A DNA stretch of 64,000 bases, taken from contig JAQXUQ010000001.1 of assembly GCA_029224465.1 (NCBI GenBank), positions 1 through 64,000 of the forward strand. Reading direction: 5' to 3'. Origin of the DNA: Bacillota bacterium (GTDB lineage Bacteria; Bacillota; Clostridia; Lachnospirales; Lachnospiraceae). Numbering within the stretch: position 1 is the first letter of the stretch; every line of letters begins with the position of its first letter. This document shows, one piece after another, positions 52,085 to 60,384 of the stretch. Both the position numbers and the translations under genes were made by a program. The notes beneath the pieces were generated by a model that was not told where the DNA came from, did no database searches, and saw only the letters and a list, made by a program, of their open reading frames with translations.

Positions 52085-53311
52085 ATGGGATTAATCAGGG
52101 CAGCACTTGGCGCGGCTGGCGGCGTAATGGCCGATCAGTGGAAAGAGTACTTCTACAGTGAAGCGCTCACTTCGGACATGCTGATGGTCAAGGGTAAGAA
52201 AAAGGTATCCGGCAGATCGGCAAATGTCTATGGCAGTGACAACATTATTTCGAACGGATCTGTCATTGCTGTGGCGGACGGGCAGTGCATGCTCCTTGTC
52301 GATCAGGGGAAGGTAACCGAAGTTTGCGCCCAGCCCGGCGAATTTATCTATGACGCGGGCAGCGAGCCGTCGGTTTTTACAGGAGATCTCGGATCAGCCG
52401 TAAAGAATACGTTCGCTTCCATCGGAAAAAGATTCACGTTCGGCGGGGAAGCTCCGAAGGACCAGAGAGTCTACTATATCAATACAAAGGAAATCATCGG
52501 CAACAAGTACGGAACGCCGAACCCGGTGCCGTACCGTGTTGTAGATGAAAGAGCAGGAATTGATCTGGACATTTCGGTCCGCTGCTATGGGGAGTACAGC
52601 TACCGGATTACAGATCCGGTGCTTTTCTATACAAATGTCTGCGGCAACGCGGCCGAAAGCTACAGAAGAGATGACCTGGACGGCCAGCTCCGGACAGAGC
52701 TTCTGACGGCGCTGCAGCCCGCGTTCGCGAAGATTTCCGCGGAAGGAATCCGCTACTCCGCGCTCCCCGGGCATACCGAAGAGATGTCGGCCGCGCTCTA
52801 CGAGATTCTTTCGAAGAAATGGAAGGAGCTGCGCGGCATCGAGATGGTTTCCTTCGGCGTATCCTCTGTGAAAGCGTCGGACGAAGACGAACAGATGATC
52901 AAACAGATGCAGCGGAACGCGGCGCTGACAAATCAGAGCCTTGCGGCGGCAACACTTGTCGGCGCGAAGGCGCAGGCAATGCAGGATGCCGCAAAGAACG
53001 AAAACGGCGCGGCGATGGCATTCATGGGCATGCAGATGGCACAGAACGCGGATGGCACGAGCGCGGCGCAGCTGTTCGCGCAGGCAGCGGAGAAGGATAA
53101 GGAGAAAGTCCCGCAGGGACAGGCGCCGCAGGGGCAGCAGTGGACCTGTCCGCAGTGCGGCGCTTCCAATACCGGCAATTTCTGCACGAACTGCGGAACG
53201 AAGAAGCCGGAAGTAAAGCTTTCTTTCTGCCCGAACTGCGGCGCTCCTATTCCGGACCCTTCAAATCCGCCGAAGTTCTGCCCGCAGTGCGGAAACAGGC
53301 TGAAAGACTAA
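52085..53311 (+). CDS. SPFH-domain protein with C-terminal zinc ribbons (YdjI-like)
   Basis: A 408-residue protein. The SPFH/band-7-like part (residues 1-260) includes VYYINTKEIIGNKYGTPNPV and EMVSFGVSSVKASDEDEQMIKQMQR. A linker rich in Ala and Met follows. Two zinc ribbons close it: CPQCGASNTGNFCTNCG and CPNCGAPIPDPSNPPKFCPQ plus CG. Such proteins are annotated as virion-core-protein-like and resemble B. subtilis YdjI, which is linked to membrane stress. The start is ATG 52085 with gggagg. It is the first gene of an operon with two hypB genes. Confidence 0.85.
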   Translation: MGLIRAALGAAGGVMADQWKEYFYSEALTSDMLMVKGKKKVSGRSANVYGSDNIISNGSVIAVADGQCMLLVDQGKVTEVCAQPGEFIYDAGSEPSVFTGDLGSAVKNTFASIGKRFTFGGEAPKDQRVYYINTKEIIGNKYGTPNPVPYRVVDERAGIDLDISVRCYGEYSYRITDPVLFYTNVCGNAAESYRRDDLDGQLRTELLTALQPAFAKISAEGIRYSALPGHTEEMSAALYEILSKKWKELRGIEMVSFGVSSVKASDEDEQMIKQMQRNAALTNQSLAAATLVGAKAQAMQDAAKNENGAAMAFMGMQMAQNADGTSAAQLFAQAAEKDKEKVPQGQAPQGQQWTCPQCGASNTGNFCTNCGTKKPEVKLSFCPNCGAPIPDPSNPPKFCPQCGNRLKD

Positions 53312-53329
53312 CCCGGACGGTGCAGGTAA

Positions 53330-54001
53330 ATGGAAGCTGTTAAAATCATTCAGTTAAAAGAGTCGATTCTGGAGAACAATGACGCGGACGCGGATGCGCT
53401 GCGGGCGGAGCTGCGAAAGCGTAAGATTTTCACGCTGAACGTCATGTCCTCTCCGGGGTCCGGCAAAACAACGCTGATACTCGCAACAATCAAAAGACTC
53501 AAAGAGCGGTACCGGATCGGCGTTATGGAAGCGGATATCGATTCCGCAGTGGATGCGCAGGCCGTGCTGGACGAGGGCACGAGGGCAGTTCAGCTGCATA
53601 CCGGCGGCATGTGCCATCTGGACGCGCAGATGACAAGGCAGGGACTTTCGGCAGTGGACGCTTCTTCCCTTGATCTTGTGATTCTGGAAAATGTCGGAAA
53701 TCTGGTCTGCCCCGCGGAATTTGACACCGGCTGCAGCAGGAACGCGGTCCTTTTATCCGTGCCGGAAGGAGACGATAAGCCGCGTAAATATCCTCTGATG
53801 TTCGAAAAGGCAGATGTCGTTCTGATCACCAAGACGGACGCGGCGCCGGCGTTTGACTTTGACATGAAGAAGGCGGAGAAATGGATCCGCCGCCGCAATG
53901 CACACTGCAGGATCATTCCGGTTTCCGCAAAGGAGGGAACCGGGATGGACGAGTGGTGCGCGTATCTTTCCCGGGAGGCAGACAGATGGCAGTGCGGGTA
54001 A
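53330..54001 (+). CDS. hypB: HypB-like nickel-insertion GTPase, first copy
   Basis: A 223-residue SIMIBI GTPase of the HypB family, which inserts nickel into [NiFe] hydrogenases. Walker A is SSPGSGKTTL near residues 41-50, EADIDSAVDAQ follows, and then the family signature ENVGNLVCPAEFDTG and SVPEGDDKPRKYPLMF. The base-recognition motif is TKTD and not the usual NKxD. The His-rich N-terminus of some HypB proteins is absent. No other hyp gene or hydrogenase is in the window. It overlaps the next copy by 16 bases. Confidence 0.9.
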   Translation: MEAVKIIQLKESILENNDADADALRAELRKRKIFTLNVMSSPGSGKTTLILATIKRLKERYRIGVMEADIDSAVDAQAVLDEGTRAVQLHTGGMCHLDAQMTRQGLSAVDASSLDLVILENVGNLVCPAEFDTGCSRNAVLLSVPEGDDKPRKYPLMFEKADVVLITKTDAAPAFDFDMKKAEKWIRRRNAHCRIIPVSAKEGTGMDEWCAYLSREADRWQCG

Positions 54002-54690
54002 TTGAGGTGCACGAGTCTGTTTTTGCGGAAAAAGACAGGATCGCGCGGGAAACAAGGCGTCTTTTGAAAGCGCAGGGGACCTTTATGGTAAATCTGATGG
54101 CATCTCCCGGCGCCGGCAAAACAACGACGCTCCTTCGTACTTTCAAGGCTCTGCGGGATGCGTATTCGTGCGGCGTCATGGAAGCGGATATTGACGCCAC
54201 GGTGGATGCGGACAGGATGCAGGATGCGGGTGTTCGGACGATTCAGGTCCATACGGGCGGCGCCTGCGCGATGGACGCGGTTATGACAAGGGACGCGCTG
54301 CAGGCTTTTGATACGAAAGATCTGGATCTTCTTGTACTGGAGAATGTCGGCAATCTGGTCTGCCCTGCCGAAGAAGATGTCGGCGCGGCATGCCGGATCA
54401 ACATTCTCTCCGTACCGGAGGGAGACGACAAGCCGCTCAAGTATCCGCTGATGTTCGAAGTCTGCGACGCGGTTCTGATCAATAAAATCGACGCGGAAGC
54501 GTATTTTGACTTCGACCGGGAAAAGGCGGCAGCGAATATCCGTCTCCGGAATCCGGACGCGGAAATCTTCTTTGTTTCGGCAAAGACAGGAGAAGGTTTT
54601 GATGCGTGGACGGATTATCTCCGGAGGAAGATCGGGGAATGGAAGAGCGGCGCGCAGGCGGCGGACGATCACACGGGAAACAGACAATGA
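53986..54690 (+). CDS. hypB: HypB-like nickel-insertion GTPase, second copy
   Basis: A 234-residue paralogue of the preceding protein. Walker A is ASPGAGKTTT, followed by EADIDATVDAD, HTGGACAMDAVMTRDAL, ENVGNLVCPAEEDVG, SVPEGDDKPLKYPLMF, and a standard NKID. The two copies are clearly related but have diverged, suggesting an old duplication with different roles, perhaps a heterodimer. ATG 53986 lies within the end of the first copy, and the last bases overlap the synthase gene by 4 (ATGA), so all three are coupled. Confidence 0.9.
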   Translation: MAVRVIEVHESVFAEKDRIARETRRLLKAQGTFMVNLMASPGAGKTTTLLRTFKALRDAYSCGVMEADIDATVDADRMQDAGVRTIQVHTGGACAMDAVMTRDALQAFDTKDLDLLVLENVGNLVCPAEEDVGAACRINILSVPEGDDKPLKYPLMFEVCDAVLINKIDAEAYFDFDREKAAANIRLRNPDAEIFFVSAKTGEGFDAWTDYLRRKIGEWKSGAQAADDHTGNRQ

Positions 54691-55742
54691 AATTAAATAA
54701 ATATCTGGAAGAAGGAAAAATCTACATTATCGCCGAGATGAGCGGCAATCACGGCGGCAGTCTGGAAAAGGCGATCGAAATCGTGCGTGCCGCCGCGAAG
54801 GCCGGCGCGGACTGCCTGAAAACGCAGACATACACTGCGGATACGCTGACGATCAATGCGCATACGGAGCCGTTTCTTCTGCGGGACGGCCTCTGGGACA
54901 GGCAGTATCTGTATGACCTGTACCAGAAGGCAGGAACACCCTGGGAATGGATGCCGGTGATCAAGAAAGAGGCGGAAGCGCTCGGAATGGATTTTCTGTC
55001 TACGCCGTTTGATGATACAGCCGTCGATTTCCTCGAGGGAATCGGAGAGGAGTTTTACAAGATAGCGAGCTTTGAGCTCGTTGATATTCCGCTGATTAAA
55101 AAGGCGGCTTCGACCGGGAAACCGCTGATTATTTCATGCGGCATGGGAACCCCCGAAGAAATTCAGGAGGCGGTGGATGCCGCGAAGAGCGCGGGCAGCG
55201 GGCAGGTTGTGCTGCTCAAGTGCTGCAGTGCGTATCCGACCGATTATGAAACCATGCATCTGCGCACAATCACGGATATGAAGGAAAGATTCGGCGTGCC
55301 GGTAGGGCTCTCGGATCATTCGATCGGAACAACGGCCGATATCGCGGCAGCGGCTCTCGGCGCGCAGGTGATTGAAAAGCATTTCTGCATCTCCAGGCAG
55401 GACAATACGGTGGACAGCGCGTTTTCGCTTTCCAAGGAAGAGTTCGCGCAGATGGTGCAGGCCGTGCGGAACACGGAGAAGGCGCTTGGAAATGGAAGTC
55501 CTTCCGGCGGCGTCTCCTACGGACCTTCCGCGGAAGAAGCACAGAGCTATTCCCTCCGCCGGAGCATTTACGCCGTGAAAGATATCGCGGCGGGAGAAGC
55601 GTTCACAAAGGACAATATCCGGTGCATCCGTCCTTCGGGCGGCCTGCACCCCAGATATTATGAAGAACTGATAAACGGAAAAAAGGCAGGCCGCGCGATC
55701 GCGTTCGGTACGCCGATTCATGGGGAGGACATACAGCAGTAG
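54687..55742 (+). CDS. Pseudaminic acid / N-acetylneuraminate synthase family protein (PseI/NeuB)
   Basis: A 351-residue TIM-barrel synthase that condenses PEP with an aldehyde sugar to form a nonulosonic acid. The N-terminus IIAEMSGNHGGSLEKAIEIV, KTQTYTADTLT and FLSTPFDDTAVDFLE match PseI. The C-terminal antifreeze-like SAF domain is RRSIYAVKDIAAGEAF and SGGLHPRYYEELINGKKA. No CMP-sugar synthetase or other nonulosonate gene lies nearby, which makes its partnership with hypB genes odd. It ends next to the convergent marR gene without a gap. Confidence 0.88.
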   Translation: MKLNKYLEEGKIYIIAEMSGNHGGSLEKAIEIVRAAAKAGADCLKTQTYTADTLTINAHTEPFLLRDGLWDRQYLYDLYQKAGTPWEWMPVIKKEAEALGMDFLSTPFDDTAVDFLEGIGEEFYKIASFELVDIPLIKKAASTGKPLIISCGMGTPEEIQEAVDAAKSAGSGQVVLLKCCSAYPTDYETMHLRTITDMKERFGVPVGLSDHSIGTTADIAAAALGAQVIEKHFCISRQDNTVDSAFSLSKEEFAQMVQAVRNTEKALGNGSPSGGVSYGPSAEEAQSYSLRRSIYAVKDIAAGEAFTKDNIRCIRPSGGLHPRYYEELINGKKAGRAIAFGTPIHGEDIQQ

Positions 55743-56201
55743 TCAGTTCCCGGATGGATTGTTTTCTTCCATATGCGCAAGAAGTTTGTGCAGCAGCGTA
55801 TAGAGCGTTTCAGCCTCCTCCCTGCTGAGCGCAAGGCTGCATGCCATTTGTTTTGGCACAAAGAGCGCCTCGTCTTCCAGCGCCATACCTTTGTCCGTAA
55901 CCCGGACGATCAGGTTGCGTTCGTCCGCTCTGGAGCGTTCCCTTGTGATATATCCCTTGTGTTCCAGCTTCTTGAGTACCGGTGTCAGCGTGCCGGAATC
56001 CAGAAGCAGCTTTTCGCCAAGCTCCTTGACGTTCACCTGCTTCTTCTCCCACATGACCATCATCGTAATATACTGCGTATAAGTTAAATCCAGCTTGTCA
56101 AGCGAAGGCTTGTAACGGCGGATGATTTCCTTGCTGACCGCGTAGAGGGGAAAACAAAGCTGATTCTCCAGTTTCAGGCTCGCGTATTTGTCTACAGTCA
56201 T
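55743..56201 (-). CDS. MarR family regulator, OhrR-like
   Basis: A 152-residue winged-helix regulator. The N-terminal Cys16 in LENQLCFPLYAVSKE occupies the peroxide-sensing position of OhrR, and LTYTQYITMMVMWEKK is the conserved tract that contacts it. The DNA-binding helices are VNVKELGEKLLLDSGTLTPVLKKLEHKG and ERSRADERN. Oxidised OhrR leaves its operator. The gene is convergent with the SPFH-hypB-hypB-neuB operon, abuts it, and has an OhrR-like site upstream of itself. Confidence 0.9.
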   Translation of the reverse strand: MTVDKYASLKLENQLCFPLYAVSKEIIRRYKPSLDKLDLTYTQYITMMVMWEKKQVNVKELGEKLLLDSGTLTPVLKKLEHKGYITRERSRADERNLIVRVTDKGMALEDEALFVPKQMACSLALSREEAETLYTLLHKLLAHMEENNPSGN

Positions 56202-56242
56202 ATCGTAAGACCTCCGTTATTATACGAAGTAATGTTACCACG

Positions 56243-56261
56243 CTATTAAATCGCATACAAG
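56243..56261. promoter_or_regulatory. OhrR-like operator upstream of the marR gene
   Basis: On the minus strand TTGTATGCGATTTAATAG; compare TTGTATGCAATTTAATTG at 51926. One arm is degenerate. The position 42 bases before the regulator start fits autoregulation. Confidence 0.45.
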
Positions 56262-56332
56262 CAAACCCGGCAAATTCGGGAACGGCGTAGCTTTAATTTT
56301 ATGTAAATTTGTGTAATAATCGGGTTGTACAT

Positions 56333-56352
56333 GCCGCTCCTTCAGGAGCGGC
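56333..56352 (+). promoter_or_regulatory. Leader hairpin before the BMP lipoprotein gene
   Basis: A perfect 8-base GC-rich stem gccgctcc/ggagcggc with a TTCA loop. It is not followed by a T run, so it is not a terminator. It lies 20 bases before the RBS and may affect stability or translation of the mRNA. Confidence 0.45.
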
Positions 56353-56382
56353 CGGTTTACATTATCCATAGAGGAGGATGTT

Positions 56383-57618
56383 ATGAAGAAAAAGTTACTT
56401 GGCACGGTTATGGCCGCGGTCATGACGGCAGCACTTCTTGCCGGCTGCGGCGCGCCTGTGGACAAGGCGTCGACAGCAGATTCCGCTGCAACCGAGGCGG
56501 CAGCCGCGGCGACAGAGGCTCCCGCTGCTTCCACAGAAGCGGCTGAGGCTGCTACGCAGGCGGAAGCTTCCGGAAAGGTACAGGATGCGGCACTCAAGAT
56601 TGCCATCGTATCCTCGCCGTCCGGTGTGGATGACGGCTCCTTCAACGAGAACAACTATAACGGTATTCTCGATTTCATCAAGGAAGCGCCGAACAGCACG
56701 GTAACGCCTGTCAAGGAAGAGACCGGCGACGTTGCAGCCTGCATTCAGACCGTTTCGGATATCGTCGCGGACTATGATGTCATCGTATGCTGCGGCTTCC
56801 AGTTCGCGGGCATCGGCCCTGTAGCGGAGGAAAACCCGGATGTGAAGTTCATTCTGGTTGACTCGAACCCTACAGACGCGGAAGGAAAGGAAGTAGAAGA
56901 GCCCAACATCTACGCGATGACCTTCAAGGAACAGGAGTCCGGATTCCCGGCAGGCCTTGCGGCAGCGCTTACGACCAAGACCGGAAAGGTCGCTGTTGTC
57001 AACGGTATCGCTTATCCTTCCAACGTCAACTATCAGTACGGCTTCATGAGCGGCGTGAATTATGCCAACAAGTACTATGGCACAAAGGCAGAATGTGTTG
57101 AGCTTCCTTCCTACGCGGGAACCGATGTCAACGGAAACAATGTCGGCGGCAACTATGTCGGCTCTTTCGCGGATGAGGCAACTGGCAAGGTTGTAGGCCA
57201 GGCGCTTCTGAACGAGGGCTGCGATGTGATCTTTGTTGCGGCAGGCGCTTCGGGCAACGGTGTTTTCACGGCCGTCAAGGAAGCAAAGGACGCTTATGTC
57301 ATCGGCTGCGATGTTGACCAGTATGACGACGGCGCAAACGGCAGCTCCAACGTCGTTCTGACGTCCGGCCTCAAGATCATGGACAAGAACGTGAAGCTGC
57401 AGCTTGAGAACATCGCGAACGGCACGTTCAAGGGCGGCAACAATCTGCTTGGCGCTGACACGGATTCCACTGGTTATGTATCTGCGGAAGGCAGACAGCA
57501 GCTCTCTTCGGACGCGATCCAGAAGATTGACGAAGCTTTCGCGAAGGTGAAATCCGGTGAGGTTGTGCCTGCGGCAAACTTCAATGATGAGACGCCGGAT
57601 AACTTCAAGGGTCTTTGA
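56383..57618 (+). CDS. BMP family ABC substrate-binding lipoprotein
   Basis: A 411-residue lipoprotein of the BmpA/PnrA group that binds purine or pyrimidine nucleosides. The signal peptide ends at LLAGC (Cys about 22), and an Ala/Glu/Thr linker runs to about residue 65. The binding domain begins LKIAIVSSPSGVDDGSFNENNY; other conserved parts are KTGKVAVVNGIAYPSNVNYQYGF and VIFVAAGASGNGVFTAVKEA. It feeds the transporter encoded immediately downstream. Confidence 0.92.
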   Translation: MKKKLLGTVMAAVMTAALLAGCGAPVDKASTADSAATEAAAAATEAPAASTEAAEAATQAEASGKVQDAALKIAIVSSPSGVDDGSFNENNYNGILDFIKEAPNSTVTPVKEETGDVAACIQTVSDIVADYDVIVCCGFQFAGIGPVAEENPDVKFILVDSNPTDAEGKEVEEPNIYAMTFKEQESGFPAGLAAALTTKTGKVAVVNGIAYPSNVNYQYGFMSGVNYANKYYGTKAECVELPSYAGTDVNGNNVGGNYVGSFADEATGKVVGQALLNEGCDVIFVAAGASGNGVFTAVKEAKDAYVIGCDVDQYDDGANGSSNVVLTSGLKIMDKNVKLQLENIANGTFKGGNNLLGADTDSTGYVSAEGRQQLSSDAIQKIDEAFAKVKSGEVVPAANFNDETPDNFKGL

Positions 57619-57636
57619 TTATTTTATCTGACTGCA

Positions 57637-57669
57637 AGGAGGCAGGACGGCGGTTCCTGCCTCCTTTTT
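57637..57669 (+). terminator. Attenuator-like hairpin after the BMP gene
   Basis: Perfect 11-base stem aggaggcagga/tcctgcctcct (57637-57665) followed by TTTTC. Partial termination here would yield more binding protein than transporter, a common arrangement for ABC importers. Confidence 0.8.
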
Positions 57670-57721
57670 CAGATATCCGCGGTCCGGACAGCCGTCCGGT
57701 CAATGAAAAAGAGGAATACCA

Positions 57722-59260
57722 ATGGCAGACGATCAGTACATCGTTGAAATGAACCATATCACGAAGCGCTTTCCCGGCATTGTCGCGAATGATGATGTAA
57801 CGGTGAAGATCCGGAAAGGGGAAATCTACGCCCTTCTGGGTGAGAATGGGGCCGGGAAATCGACGCTCATGAGCATGCTGTTCGGCATGTATGAGCCGGA
57901 TGAAGGGCAGATCATTGTGCGCGGGAAGGAAGAGAAGATCACATCTCCCAGCTATGCGGCCGGCCTGAATATCGGCATGGTGCATCAGCATTTCAAACTC
58001 GTATCAAATTATACAATCGCAGAGAATATAATCCTTGGAAACGAACCGGTACGAAAAGCCTTCGGTCTGTTTCCCTATGTTGACATAAAGTCCGCAAATG
58101 ACAGAATCCGGAAGCTCTCGGAGCAGTACGGGCTCGAAGTGAACCCGACGGATGTCATCGAAGACGTGAACGTTTCCACAAGACAGCGCGTGGAAATACT
58201 GAAGATGCTGTACCGGCAGGCGGAAATCCTGATTTTCGACGAACCGACAGCGGTTCTGACACCGCAGGAGATCGATTCCCTGCTGAAGATCATCAAAAAC
58301 CTGCGGGACGGCGGAAAGACGATCATCCTGATTACACATAAACTCGAGGAGATCAAACGCGTCGCCGACCGCTGCGCAATTCTCCGCAGAGGCAGGCTCA
58401 TTGGCGTCTATGACGTGCCTTCGATGAATACGAAGGAAATGGCGAACCTGATGGTCGGCCGGGAAGTGGAACTCACGCTTCAGAAGAATCCGGCGCATTT
58501 CGGTGATGTTGTTCTTGATGTGGAAAATCTCCATGTGGAGAACGCGGACCATTTCGAGGTCGTCAAGGGCGTCAGCTTCCAAATCCATGCCGGCGAGATT
58601 TTCGCGATTGCGGGCGTATCCGGAAACGGACAGACCGAGATTGCCGACGCGATTGCGGGGCTCCTGCGGACGACGCAGGGCAGTATCCGGATACTCGGCA
58701 GGGAGATCAGCAGTTTCACGATCCGGGAACGGACAAGAACCGGAATTTCCTATATTCCCGAAGACAGACAGAGCGTCGGACTGATTCTGGATTTCAATCT
58801 CGCGGAGGATCTCGCGCTCCGCAATTATTATGAGTCGCCGTTCGCAAAAAAGAGTGTTCTGCAGAAAAAGACCTTTGAGGATTACGGCAACCGTCTGATC
58901 GGCAAGTACGATATCCGCTCGGCTTCCGGCAACGCCACAATTGTGCGTTCCATGTCCGGCGGCAATCAGCAGAAAGCCATTGTCGGCAGGGAAATCGAAC
59001 AGGACGCGCCTCTGACCATCTTTGTGCAGCCGACGCGCGGCCTCGACATCGGTGCGATCGAAAACATCCACCGCCAGATTCTCGAAGAACGGGACAAAGG
59101 AAAAGCCGTCCTTCTGATCTCTCTGGAGCTGGATGAAGTCATGCAGCTGGCGGATACGATCGGCGTCATTTATAACGGCGAACTGCGCAAAACAGCGCCC
59201 GCCGCAGACTTTACCACCTCGGAAGTCGGCGAGTACATGATGGGGGTAAAACGGTCATGA
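57722..59260 (+). CDS. ABC nucleoside transporter ATP-binding protein (NupA/RbsA type)
   Basis: A 512-residue ATPase with two nucleotide-binding domains. The first has Walker A LLGENGAGKSTLMSML near residue 40, VHQHFKLV in the Q-loop, and Walker B LIFDEPTAVLTPQE. The second has the usual degenerate Walker A IAGVSGNGQTEI and the signature SGGNQQKAIVGREIEQ. VHQHFKLV and PTRGLDIGA are typical of nucleoside-type transporters with BMP proteins. It overlaps the first permease by 4 bases. Confidence 0.93.
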   Translation: MADDQYIVEMNHITKRFPGIVANDDVTVKIRKGEIYALLGENGAGKSTLMSMLFGMYEPDEGQIIVRGKEEKITSPSYAAGLNIGMVHQHFKLVSNYTIAENIILGNEPVRKAFGLFPYVDIKSANDRIRKLSEQYGLEVNPTDVIEDVNVSTRQRVEILKMLYRQAEILIFDEPTAVLTPQEIDSLLKIIKNLRDGGKTIILITHKLEEIKRVADRCAILRRGRLIGVYDVPSMNTKEMANLMVGREVELTLQKNPAHFGDVVLDVENLHVENADHFEVVKGVSFQIHAGEIFAIAGVSGNGQTEIADAIAGLLRTTQGSIRILGREISSFTIRERTRTGISYIPEDRQSVGLILDFNLAEDLALRNYYESPFAKKSVLQKKTFEDYGNRLIGKYDIRSASGNATIVRSMSGGNQQKAIVGREIEQDAPLTIFVQPTRGLDIGAIENIHRQILEERDKGKAVLLISLELDEVMQLADTIGVIYNGELRKTAPAADFTTSEVGEYMMGVKRS

Positions 59261-60384
59261 GTTATCGGAAGAAATATTTGAAAATCGCTGTTTTATCTGT
59301 CCTTGTGTCGCTGCTTGCCGGCGCAGTCGTCATTCTGATTCTCGGAAAGAATCCTCTGAGCGCTTACTATAATCTGCTGCAGGGATGCGGACTTGCGCCA
59401 AAGGCCAAGTATGCCGGCGGCAAATCGATGTTCACGGATCTTTCCAGTTACATCGACTACCTGACGCCGATGCTGTTCGCGGCGCTATCCTACGCGGTCG
59501 CGATGCGCGCGGGACTCTTTAATATCGGTATTTCCGGCCAGATGCTTGTCGCGGGCTTCATTTCGTCCATTACGATCGGCTACAGCACACTTTCCGCGCC
59601 TGTCGCGAAGCCTCTGGTTCTTCTGATTGGCATTGTCAGTGGTATGGCGGTCGGCGCGCTGATCGGCTTCTTCAAATACCGGTTCAACATCAACGAAGTT
59701 GTCTCTTCGATTATGCTGAATTATATCGCGGAGTACGTCATCAGCTTTTTCATCCATGTGAAATATGTGGATCCCGTGTCCCGCCAGTCCAGAAACATAT
59801 CGGATGCCGCAAGACTGACGCTGCATCAGATTGTCATTGGCGGATATAAGTATGATATTCCGATCGGCTTTGCACTGGCGCTTATTGCAGTGTTTGTGCT
59901 CAAGTTTGTTTTTGACAGAACGGTCCTCGGATATGAGCTGCGGGCAGTCGGCCTGAATCCGACGGCGGCGCGCTATGCCGGTATCCATGTCGGCAGAAAC
60001 CTTGTCCTTTCGATGACCATTTCCGGCGCGCTCGCGGGACTGGCAGGCGTTACATATTACCTCGGCTATTTCGCATCAATCCAGCCGCGTGTTCTGGTAT
60101 CGACGGGGTATGACGCGATCGCGGTGGGACTGCTCGGTAACAATGATCCGGTCGGCATCCTGGCCGCGTCTTTCCTGATTGAAATCATCGGCAAGGGATC
60201 GACCTACATGAGCTCGCAGGCAGGTCTGCAGTCGGAGATCGCGTCGGTTATCACGGGCCTGATCCTTCTTGCTTCCGCATGCAATGCTTTCTTCATGAGC
60301 CGGCTTGACAGAAGGGAAGCCGCAAAGAAGGAGCTTCGCAGAAGGAAGGAAGAGAGCGGCAGCCGGAAAGGAGAGCAGGGATGA
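59257..60384 (+). CDS. ABC nucleoside transporter permease, first (NupP-like)
   Basis: A 375-residue permease of the branched-chain/RbsC superfamily with about nine membrane helices. Conserved parts include FNIGISGQMLVAGFIS and EVVSSIMLNYIAEYV near residues 88-160, and YELRAVGLNPTAARYAGI and SGALAGLAGVTYYLGYF, typical of NupP-type proteins. The C-terminus is a Lys/Arg/Glu-rich tail. It overlaps the ATPase and the second permease genes by 4 bases each. Confidence 0.91.
   Translation: MSYRKKYLKIAVLSVLVSLLAGAVVILILGKNPLSAYYNLLQGCGLAPKAKYAGGKSMFTDLSSYIDYLTPMLFAALSYAVAMRAGLFNIGISGQMLVAGFISSITIGYSTLSAPVAKPLVLLIGIVSGMAVGALIGFFKYRFNINEVVSSIMLNYIAEYVISFFIHVKYVDPVSRQSRNISDAARLTLHQIVIGGYKYDIPIGFALALIAVFVLKFVFDRTVLGYELRAVGLNPTAARYAGIHVGRNLVLSMTISGALAGLAGVTYYLGYFASIQPRVLVSTGYDAIAVGLLGNNDPVGILAASFLIEIIGKGSTYMSSQAGLQSEIASVITGLILLASACNAFFMSRLDRREAAKKELRRRKEESGSRKGEQG

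Noticed and set aside
56202-56382. Purine riboswitch before the BMP lipoprotein
   Set aside because: A single GC hairpin is visible, but not the three-way junction with conserved loops that would be needed.
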